Shown: in pieces, positions 29,957-35,215 of the stretch | Position numbering within the stretch: the first letter of the stretch is position 1 | How the letters are laid out: each line of letters starts with the position of its first letter | Assembly: GCF_963662255.1 (NCBI RefSeq) | Contig: NC_085049.1 | Location: 29,172,142 to 29,236,141 of the forward strand | Direction: 5' to 3' | Origin: Cinclus cinclus | Taxonomy: Eukaryota > Chordata > Aves > Passeriformes > Cinclidae | DNA: 64,000 nt | Program-made: the position numbers and the translations under genes | The notes under the pieces: generated by a model | Database searches by the model: none | What the model saw: the letters and a program-made list of their open reading frames with translations, nothing else | What the model was told of the DNA's origin: nothing

Positions 29957-31609
29957 ATTGTGCTTTGCATCTTATTTTGTGAGCCAGAGCTTTCAAAAAG
30001 AATACAGGTATTTTCTAGGAGACCAGGATTTATTGGGCTATATCAGAGTTATTCTAGCAAGCCTGGAATAAAAGAGGAAACAAGAAACAGGGATCACATG
30101 AGATGCTTTCCTGTTTATTGCAGTAGTGACTAATGCATTCCCTTAGATATGAGGATCTCTGGATCAATGTTTAACTTGATGCCCATCTGCTTTGGCTGGC
30201 TTTACAGGTTTTATGTATGAGACGTTTTGTGCTGAATTTAACCAATATTCTCCAGTCTCCTCACATTTTACTACAGAAAGAGAGAACATAAATGTGAAGG
30301 GATAGTAATTTTAGCAGGGATGTCTATTTTTACCCTATTCCCCCCTCCGCCCCACCTCTGTTTTGTGTCATATGTGTAGTGTACCCCTACTCCTTCCAGC
30401 CTTCAGCATTTTTCATCCCAGCAGGGTGGAAGAGTCTGTGGTGTTAATTTCTGATTAGTGGGTGCAGTTGAGCATCTTCTTGAAAGTTCCTGAAACTTCC
30501 AGGAACAGCAGAACTTGAATAAAAAAGGGGTTTGTGTAGTTTTGGGAGGTCTACTCTGGCCCAGGGACTGGTATTTCTTCTGGTCTCAAAGAGGGGGAGA
30601 AACAAGGCACAAAGACAGGGGGACCAAAGAGAAGACCAGAGACTGGCAGATTTGGAGGACTTGTTGGAATGTTAAGGGGCACAGAGGAATGAGAGGGTAC
30701 AAAGGTCTCAAATCCCTGTGTTACAGGGCTAAAGTTTGTGTCATTAAAAAATACCTGGTGGCATTCATGGAAGCTGAAAAGTAGGAAAATGAAGAGGCAG
30801 AAGTACACTGTCACTTACATATTTAAAAGACAATTATTTGCCAGGGAAATGAGGGAGAAAAGTCAGTCTGAAATTCATCAGGTTGCACAGAAATTTCTTC
30901 TAAGGTCTCTGGCTCTGTCCAGCTCACGAGCACATGTATAAAGGCAACAGGAGCAGCCCAAAGAGGCCACACCAGCCTGCTCTTTGCCTCTCCCAGAAGC
31001 ATTTCCCAGTGTTTCCATTACCCCAAGAAGAAGCCAGCCCCAGCTCCTCACCAGCACTCCTGCCCACGCTGTGACTGGCAGATGAGCAAAGCCATGTCCA
31101 GTAGGGAAGAAGAGGTGGTTTGTGTGCTGAACTTGCACCCCTGAAGCATCACTAGGACCTAACTGAGCAGATCTTTGCACTGCTGGAGCTGAGTGAGCTC
31201 TGGAAAAAGCTGGCAGTGATCCAAGCACGATGCAGCAGAGCCAGACACAGCTTGAGGAGCAGCACAGCCAGACTAAGCCTTGTGTCACCTCACCCTGATC
31301 GAACCCAGCTGCTGCTTGAAGGTCTCTGTTTTTGTGTCCCCAAAATGTCCCCTTGTAACCCATGAAACAGAGCCATTTTCTGCTGATTTACTCCCTCTGG
31401 GCCTCTGGCCAACGTATTTCTCTACTGAAATTTCATTTCAAAAGGGAACTTCTGTGTTTTGGTTAAATTCATGAGTGGATTTGAAACACCAGGGATTAAT
31501 TCAGCTGTTGGTGTGGTTTTAGTACCAGAGGAGAAAAGCTATTTTTCTATTGTTTATTCTTCATTCTTGTACAGGAATAAGTTCCAAATTGTGCAAAGTG
31601 ACGTAAACA

Positions 31610-31650
<41 letters not shown>

Positions 31651-33409
31651 CCCAGTGGTAAAGGGCTATCACATTATAACGAAACACATCAGAAAAGGAT
31701 TTGGTCAGAGATTGCCTGCCTCTAATCCCTGCTCTTGCATTCAGTGATAAGAACAGCAGAAAGGACAGGCTGGCTTCTAAATGCCACAGGCTTCAATGCT
31801 GAAAGGTAGTCCTATGCAGTATTTATCCTGGACATGGAAAGTTGATTTGCATGGTTTGAAGTTGGCAGAAGTTGGATTTTCTCTTATGTAACCTCTGTGT
31901 CCTTTCTCTGAAACCCAAATCAGAAGCACTTTTGCTGGGGAAGGGTTTGATGGTGCAAGATTAGAATTGGTAGCAAAGTTTCCCGAGAGCCTCCTGGATC
32001 ATGTCAGTGCAGCCCCTGGTCAGATGGGCCGTATTGGTGGCACATCTGTAGGGGCATTATTGGAAACTTTTGAATAAAAAACATTTCCCCAAATGTGGGA
32101 AAGGGCTTAGGATGACCTGAGTTAATTTTTCAGATGTACCTCCTTCTGAAACTGGCTGAGCAGTGTTGCCTCCTCTCCAGACCAAGCTGCTGTCTTGCAC
32201 CCATAAGTCTATCCCAGCACCCCAGGAGCTGCCCCACTACAACTTTTACCAATGGCGGTGCTGACATTTTTAATCCTTATAGGATTTAACTTGTGCAAAT
32301 CAGCTTAACAAGGTGAAGTTTTTATAAACTGGGGTTGCTGAGAGATGTTGGGCTCCTGGGGGGCTGCCAGGAGTGTGCTGCTGGTGGGGAGCTTTGTGTG
32401 ATGGAGCCGCTCGTCACACCGACACACAGGCATGAGCACACTGCAAACCCACACCCTAAAAGATGCACCAAGAGTCCCTGCATGTGCAGTGCATGCAACA
32501 ACCACGGCTGAGTGTGCTTTGTATTGCAGCTCATCTTCTCATTCCTTTGCTCCACAGCTCTGGGAAGGGCCATTTTGCCTTTTGTAGAGAGGTGGAGCAA
32601 GTGCAAGCAAGAAGTGCTGAGGCCTCTTTCCTCTGTTTAGCCTCCTCTCACTGACATCCTCTGACAGCCACACACGTGAATAAAAACGGCTGTGTGAATT
32701 ACCCAGGCCCTTTTCAGCCAGCAGCGATCCAGACCAATGCAAGGGATCAGAGCTCTGGAGCTGCAAACCTTGTCCTGCACAAGCTGGGTGCAGAGAGACG
32801 TGTCTTCGCTCCAACACCCCACGTGCATCCTCCACAGCCAGAACCCGGCCAGCACTATGCACCCCTTGGGTGCTCCTGGCACACTGAAACCCAGCAGTGT
32901 CTACTGAAACCACTGCCACACTGGGGCCACTCATGTCTGCCTCCACGGTGGGTTCTCTGCAAGTTGCAGCAGCAGCAGTTTATGAACATGTCTTTACACT
33001 GGTTTTGCCTTCCGCTGCCCAGTGCATTAAGCAGAGCATTAATAGATGTCAAAGGAGACTAAAGAAGATGAGTATCATTGCTACACTTGGCGAGTGGGGA
33101 GGAAGAGGGATTGCATCCTAGTCTAGACCTGGGCACGGAATTCGCGCCTCCCGTGTCTGTGTCCTCTGCCAAGGTAAGGAGATGCCACCGCCCTGGAGCC
33201 ATGTGTCCCTCCGGAGAAGCCTGTTCCCGCCGTGACTGCCACAGCGTTCCCACCCGCCCGTCCATGCCCTCGGCATCGCCAGCAGCACAGAGAAACACTC
33301 ACGTCTCCAGCGGGATCTTCGTCTGGGCCCTGGCACAGGGCGGGAGGCAGAGCAGACAGAGCATCATCCACGGGACGGGCCAGGGCCCCATCCTCCAGGC
33401 ACCAACCAT
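416..33409 (-). CDS. CACNA2D4: CACNA2D4, calcium channel alpha2delta-4 subunit (5' part, 15 coding exons)
   Basis: Auxiliary, largely extracellular subunit of high-voltage-activated calcium channels; in vertebrates it serves photoreceptor ribbon synapses (established knowledge). The 15 exons join to 508 codons with consistent phases and GT-AG borders. In order they give a signal peptide ending [11 protein letters not shown], the VWA_N helical region ([10 protein letters not shown]... RRKVEAVE), the segment [16 protein letters not shown], a VWA domain with MIDAS motif DVSGS and later LITDGAVED, then [21 protein letters not shown], and the start of the Cache region ([13 protein letters not shown]). 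Sequons NSS, NTT and NET are present. Human alpha2delta-4 has about 1137 residues, so a bit under half is here; the rest lies left of position 1. Isoform 4 rather than 1-3 is chosen from [20 protein letters not shown], from CRNRGW where alpha2delta-1 has RRR, and from the DCP1B neighbour. The start codon could instead be the ATG at 33391. Confidence 0.97.
497..1768 (-). other. CACNA2D4 intron 14
   Basis: 1.27 kb. It carries an old CR1/L3-like LINE remnant (about 1105-1550, listed separately) and nothing else I recognise. Confidence 0.85.
1105..1550 (+). mobile_element. Degenerate CR1/L3-type LINE 3' remnant
   Basis: The order of weakly conserved blocks follows the 3' part of ancient amniote CR1/L3 elements: a TTCAACC..AAGATAGACAGG-type block, then GTGAAGTCAGACAAATTAA, then CAGACTAGACAAGGTAATG, ending in ATCCCTTCCAGCCTGAAAT. 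Identified from memory of the consensus; the limits are approximate. Confidence 0.5.
1769..1846 (-). CDS. CACNA2D4: CACNA2D4 coding exon 14
   Basis: 78 nt, 26 codons, phase 0 at both ends. It encodes [20 protein letters not shown] then SKKNET. Acceptor GTGGCAG, donor GTGAGTG. The last codons form the sequon NET. It links the VWA domain to the Cache region. Confidence 0.97.
1847..3975 (-). other. CACNA2D4 intron 13
   Basis: 2.1 kb intron. Long open frames at 2802-3383 and nearby look like nothing in particular. No repeat family was recognised. Confidence 0.8.
3976..4109 (-). CDS. CACNA2D4: CACNA2D4 coding exon 13: end of the VWA domain
   Basis: 134 nt. It completes Gly and encodes [40 protein letters not shown] and MDSA. 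Acceptor GTGAAG, donor GTAAGG. Confidence 0.97.
4110..6055 (-). other. CACNA2D4 intron 12
   Basis: 1.9 kb intron with no exon, repeat or RNA gene that I can support. Confidence 0.8.
6056..6134 (-). CDS. CACNA2D4: CACNA2D4 coding exon 12: VWA domain
   Basis: 79 nt. It encodes [20 protein letters not shown] then IACNNK plus the first base of Gly. Acceptor TTCTAG; the donor GTGCTG is non-consensus at +3 to +5. Confidence 0.96.
6135..7211 (-). other. CACNA2D4 intron 11
   Basis: 1.1 kb intron. Its centre holds a reversed CR1-like fragment (about 6721-6860). Confidence 0.8.
6721..6860 (-). mobile_element. CR1-like LINE fragment, reverse orientation
   Basis: AATCACAGACATTGGAGTA followed by GGGCTGGAAGGCATCTAGAG and TTCTCCTGGC resembles the reverse complement of the CR1/L3 3' end (the 'ggaagggacctc...tctagtcca' block). 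The similarity is strongest over the first 70 bp. Confidence 0.45.
7212..7325 (-). CDS. CACNA2D4: CACNA2D4 coding exon 11: VWA domain
   Basis: 114 nt, 38 codons, phase 0 at both ends. It encodes [20 protein letters not shown] then [27 protein letters not shown] carries the second conserved acidic residue of the VWA fold. Acceptor TTTGTAG, donor GTTTGT (weaker than the consensus). Confidence 0.97.
7326..13539 (-). other. CACNA2D4 intron 10
   Basis: At 6.2 kb this is the longest CACNA2D4 intron in the window. It contains one clear CR1 3' end near 12856-12897. I see no other gene, RNA or repeat family. Confidence 0.8.
12856..12897 (+). mobile_element. CR1 LINE 3' end (5'-truncated)
   Basis: GGCCCCTTCCAACCCAAGCC followed by CTTCTATGATTCTGTGA is the characteristic 3' terminus of avian CR1 retrotransposons. 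The copy has lost its 5' part, as is usual for CR1. Confidence 0.8.
13540..13629 (-). CDS. CACNA2D4: CACNA2D4 coding exon 10: VWA domain
   Basis: 90 nt, 30 codons, phase 0 at both ends. It encodes [20 protein letters not shown] then [10 protein letters not shown]. Acceptor TGCCAG, donor GTAAGAG. Confidence 0.96.
13630..14701 (-). other. CACNA2D4 intron 9
   Basis: 1.07 kb intron. It includes A-rich tracts around 13855-13870 and an 18-base A run at 14141-14158. Nothing else is recognised. Confidence 0.8.
14702..14776 (-). CDS. CACNA2D4: CACNA2D4 coding exon 9: VWA domain
   Basis: 75 nt, 25 codons, phase 0 at both ends. It encodes [20 protein letters not shown] then RDNRE. Acceptor TTTTGCAG, donor GTGAGTA. 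It is nearly identical to human alpha2delta-4 ([20 protein letters not shown]). Confidence 0.97.
14777..16379 (-). other. CACNA2D4 intron 8
   Basis: 1.6 kb intron whose main feature is the (AT)30 microsatellite at 15437-15496. Confidence 0.85.
15437..15496. repeat. (AT)30 microsatellite
   Basis: A perfect 60-bp AT dinucleotide tract. It is self-complementary, so it can form a cruciform, and it is probably length-polymorphic. Confidence 0.98.
16380..16530 (-). CDS. CACNA2D4: CACNA2D4 coding exon 8: VWA domain with MIDAS
   Basis: 151 nt. It completes Trp and encodes [40 protein letters not shown] and [15 protein letters not shown] is the DxSxS metal-ion-dependent adhesion site needed for the subunit to act on channel trafficking (family knowledge). 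Acceptor GTGCAG, donor GTATGT. Confidence 0.98.
16531..17028 (-). other. CACNA2D4 intron 7
   Basis: 498 bp between two VWA-region exons; no element recognised. Confidence 0.85.
17029..17089 (-). CDS. CACNA2D4: CACNA2D4 coding exon 7: segment before the VWA domain
   Basis: 61 nt. It completes Gly and encodes [19 protein letters not shown] plus TG of a Trp codon. Acceptor TCTTCAG, donor GTAAGT. CRNRGW sits where alpha2delta-1 and -2 carry the RRR motif tied to gabapentinoid binding; here the middle Arg is Asn. Confidence 0.96.
17090..17663 (-). other. CACNA2D4 intron 6
   Basis: 574 bp; contains a 15-base T run near 17396-17410 and nothing else recognised. Confidence 0.85.
17664..17795 (-). 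CDS. CACNA2D4: CACNA2D4 coding exon 6
   Basis: 132 nt. It completes Asp and encodes [40 protein letters not shown] and LYP, ending in the first base of a Gly codon. Acceptor CCACAG, donor [23 protein letters not shown] is a hallmark of the alpha2delta-3/-4 pair in the segment before the VWA domain. Confidence 0.97.
17796..20054 (-). other. CACNA2D4 intron 5
   Basis: 2.26 kb; no exon, repeat family or RNA gene seen. Confidence 0.8.
20055..20217 (-). CDS. CACNA2D4: CACNA2D4 coding exon 5: VWA_N domain
   Basis: 163 nt. It encodes [44 protein letters not shown] and [10 protein letters not shown], plus the first base of the next codon. Acceptor GACAG, donor GTAATG. NTT is a sequon. On the sense strand a 26-base C run lies about 75 bp upstream of the acceptor. 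Confidence 0.96.
20218..21832 (-). other. CACNA2D4 intron 4
   Basis: 1.6 kb. It holds a 26-base G run (20292-20317) close to the exon 5 acceptor and a short AT-rich patch near 21550-21577. Confidence 0.85.
20292..20317. repeat. Mononucleotide (G)26 run
   Basis: 26 consecutive G on the plus strand, so C26 in the CACNA2D4 pre-mRNA, ending about 75 bp before exon 5. It can form a G-quadruplex on the template side and is prone to sequencing length error. Confidence 0.97.
21833..21892 (-). CDS. CACNA2D4: CACNA2D4 coding exon 4: VWA_N domain
   Basis: 60 nt, 20 codons, phase 0 at both ends, encoding [20 protein letters not shown]. Acceptor CTTTAG, donor GTGAGT. NSS is a possible N-glycosylation site. 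The human exon reads NLVEAAEEADLNHEFNESL at this place. Confidence 0.96.
21893..23350 (-). other. CACNA2D4 intron 3
   Basis: 1.46 kb; nothing recognised. Confidence 0.8.
23351..23467 (-). CDS. CACNA2D4: CACNA2D4 coding exon 3: VWA_N domain
   Basis: 117 nt, 39 codons, phase 0 at both ends. It encodes [20 protein letters not shown] followed by [19 protein letters not shown], the amphipathic helical start of the VWA_N domain. Acceptor GAGTAG, donor GTATGA. Confidence 0.96.
25132..25146. repeat. Mononucleotide (G)15 run
   Basis: Fifteen consecutive G within CACNA2D4 intron 2. Confidence 0.95.
26166..26184. repeat. Mononucleotide (T)19 run
   Basis: Nineteen consecutive T within CACNA2D4 intron 2. 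Confidence 0.95.
28568..28649 (-). CDS. CACNA2D4: CACNA2D4 coding exon 2
   Basis: 82 nt. It starts with the third base of the split Thr codon, then encodes [20 protein letters not shown] and GSLLLQK. Acceptor TTTTTTAG, donor GTAGGC. This matches the start of the mature alpha2delta-4 protein (human VKLWADTFGGDLYNTVTKYS). It is too short to stand out as an open frame and was found from the family sequence and the phase. Confidence 0.95.
29919..29954. repeat. Mononucleotide (T)36 run
   Basis: 36 consecutive T (A36 on the minus strand). It could be a retroposon tail on the minus strand, but I recognise no retroposed body to its right. Confidence 0.95.
31612..31650. repeat. Mononucleotide (T)39 run
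   Basis: 39 consecutive T, the longest homopolymer in the window, within CACNA2D4 intron 1. Confidence 0.95.
33303..33409 (-). CDS. CACNA2D4: CACNA2D4 coding exon 1: signal peptide
   Basis: The frame ends in [10 protein letters not shown] plus AC of a split Thr codon, followed by donor GTGAGTG. Possible ATGs are at 33409 (C at -3, G at +4) and 33391 (A at -3, G at +4, the stronger Kozak context). From 33391 the product begins [20 protein letters not shown] and has a classic short signal peptide with AxA-type cleavage before QTK. The open frame continues upstream to 33541 but contains no ATG there. Confidence 0.92.
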
Positions 33410-33492
33410 CAGCAAGGGCTCCGGCCGGCGGCATGCGGGGGCTCCTCGCCCTTCCTGCTGTCCTGGCGAGGCTGCCCCACGGCCCCCGCCAT
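33409..33492 (-). promoter_or_regulatory. Upstream ORF overlapping the CACNA2D4 start
   Basis: An ATG in strong context (CACCATGG) at 33492 opens a 27-codon frame (MAGAVGQPRQDSRKGEEPPH then AAGRSPC). Its TGA shares a base with the first main-frame ATG (TGATGG). If transcription starts upstream of 33492, scanning ribosomes meet this uORF first. That would favour reinitiation at 33409 or 33391 and could lower output. Confidence 0.6.
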
Positions 33493-33600
33493 GGTGCCGG
33501 GCTGGAAGCTCAGTTCGTGCGGGGCCGAGCCCCGGCGGCACCTGGGCCGCCTCTGCCCCGGGAGCGCCGCTGCGGCCGTCGGGCGCCGTCAGGGGTGTCG

Positions 33601-33768
33601 GCCCGGGACACCGAACGCGGGAGCGGAGCGGCTCCGAGCCCGGCCCGGGACACCGAACTCAGGAGCGGAGCGATTCCGAGCCCGGCCCGGGACACCGAAC
33701 GCAGGAGCGGAGCGGTTCCGAGCCCGGCCCGGGACACCGAACGCGGGAGCGGAGCGGCTCCGAGCCCG
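33601..33768. repeat. 42-bp minisatellite, four copies
   Basis: Exactly four 42-bp units, each opening GCCCGGGACACCGAA, with only a few substitutions among them. The period is a multiple of three, so frames on both strands stay open across it and produce repetitive spurious ORFs. It lies in the inferred 5' UTR or proximal promoter of CACNA2D4. Confidence 0.95.
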
Positions 33769-33818
33769 GAGCGGCCGCGCCAGGAGGGAGCTCCGCGCTG
33801 GGAGCTGCAGCGGCTACG

Positions 33819-33906
33819 TAATCCCCTGGCAGCCCTTAATCCCCTCGCCAAGCAGCAGCAGCCACAGATTTAGGGAAGTGGGGTGGGATAAAATCACCCG
33901 GGATTA
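33819..33906. promoter_or_regulatory. Cluster of three TAATCCC (CRX/OTX-type) motifs
   Basis: TAATCCC occurs at 33819-33825 and 33837-33843 on the plus strand, 18 bp apart, and as GGGATTA at 33900-33906. TAATCC is the target of K50 homeodomain factors such as CRX and OTX2, the main activators of photoreceptor genes. The cluster sits about 0.4-0.5 kb upstream of the CACNA2D4 start codons. Confidence 0.55.
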
Positions 33907-34379
33907 CTCTGATTTCTGAAGACGGGTCTTGGCTTCTCCAGCCGGAGGTCAGGCCGTGCCTGCTTTAAGGGGGTCGCATCCACATCCCCCAAACCCTTCC
34001 CTGACCTTTGATCTCTGCCTAGCAGGGCCTCCCCGACGTGCAGGATGCCGGCGGGTCCCTCCGGCAGTTTGTCCCAGCGTTATCCCCTGTCCAGAGGCGG
34101 TCGGAGACTGGCACCAGGGGTGAGGCAGTGATGGAGCCTTGAAGGTACCAGCGGGTCCGTGCTGGCCCCTGCCTGGTGCTGAGGTTTGCACAGGGATGGT
34201 GAGGCCGGGAACAGCCTTGGCTGCATCCAGGACAGCTCCGAGGCGATATCCAAGGCAATCTCCCTCCAAGCCATGTCTGGCCAGGGGAGAGGAGGGCAAA
34301 TGAGCCGCGGGAAGCAAAAGCGACAGGGAGGGAAGGACTCTGCCAGTTTCAACTGATCGCCTCTTAATGTGAATGGTTA

Positions 34380-34740
34380 TTTATTAATAGCCAGACCTTT
34401 CAGTTTGGCTAACATTCACTTGAGATTGCCATCCCCTCGTCTGTGTCTGGAGAGCAATGAATCAAAGCAGCCCAGTTGCTGAGCTTGATGAATAGCAGGA
34501 AGCAGCAAACTGCACGCTCGGATGAGGGACACACTGTGGAAGCTCATTATCATCACGAGAAATATGAATTATAAACACCTACAGAGATGGCAGCAGAAAG
34601 AGCATAAATTACTACAGCAACCTGTTGAACAGCTTCATTCTTTGGCTATGAATTAACCCATTCATTACCGGTGCCTTCCAATCATCATTTGCACATTTAC
34701 AAATGGCTTGTTTAATGTAAAATGCAATGTAAAATGCAAA
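34380..34740. promoter_or_regulatory. Candidate conserved non-coding element
   Basis: AT-rich, complex, non-repetitive sequence with several homeodomain-type cores (ATTATC, GAATTA, AATTAAC, TCATTA) and no open frame, 0.5 kb upstream of the CACNA2D4 island. The call rests on its look alone. Confidence 0.3.
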
Positions 34741-35119
34741 GCCACGCTAGATCGTTAGGTTTCTCTAAGGACATGGAGGGGGAAATTGGCTGTCAAAGCA
34801 CTGAAATAAAATTAAGGCCTATAGTATAGATGGCAACTGTAAAGAAAATTAACTGTATCCCAGCCAAAAACAGCCCAGATGCACTTTAAATGGGATAATA
34901 GAAGTGGCAGAGGAAATACTGAAAAGGGAATAAAACCAGGAAACATTGAATAGAGGTTAAATTGTATGATGAAGAGGATGAAAGCCTGTGGTAAGGAATT
35001 AAGTAATTCCAGGAATAACTGACCTCAGGATAGGAGGGTTTTGTCATTTATTACAATATTTACTCTAGACCAATTGTCTTATTGAAAGTTACAATCTTGT
35101 TCAAGCTGAAGCTGTGGGC

Positions 35120-35215
35120 CTGGAGGGCATAAATTTCTCTCATGTTTTTAAGTCTGTGCAAAGAGTTACATGGGTACGTTGAAATGGTTCTTTCTGACCT
35201 TGAAATCTACCAAAA
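35120..35215 (+). mobile_element. CR1/L3-like LINE 3' end remnant
   Basis: GGTTCTTTCTGACCTTGAAA followed by TCTAC matches the typical terminus of old CR1/L3 elements (ggtcccttctgaccttgaaatctat). The body upstream is too diverged to place. Confidence 0.45.

Larger units (their letters stand above)
28650..33302 (-). other. CACNA2D4 intron 1
   Basis: 4.65 kb. It holds T runs of 36 (29919-29954) and 39 (31612-31650). Its first 180 bp, next to exon 1, belong to the CpG-rich island. No exon or RNA gene seen. Confidence 0.8.
33120..33910. promoter_or_regulatory. CpG island and probable CACNA2D4 promoter
   Basis: CpG dinucleotides and GC content rise sharply compared with both sides. The stretch spans exon 1, the inferred 5' UTR, the 42-bp tandem repeat and the first upstream homeodomain motifs. 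No TATA box is evident in the GC-rich core. The transcription start cannot be fixed from sequence; it probably lies between 33492 and about 33800. Confidence 0.75.

Noticed and set aside
33303..33541. N-terminal extension of CACNA2D4 to 33541
   Set aside because: The frame is open but its first codon is GTG and no ATG occurs before 33409.
33078..33821. 247-codon plus-strand frame antisense to CACNA2D4 exon 1
   Set aside because: It opens at TTG, and its repetitive GHRTRERSGSEPGP-type part is only the 42-bp minisatellite, whose period is a multiple of three, read in a GC-rich island.
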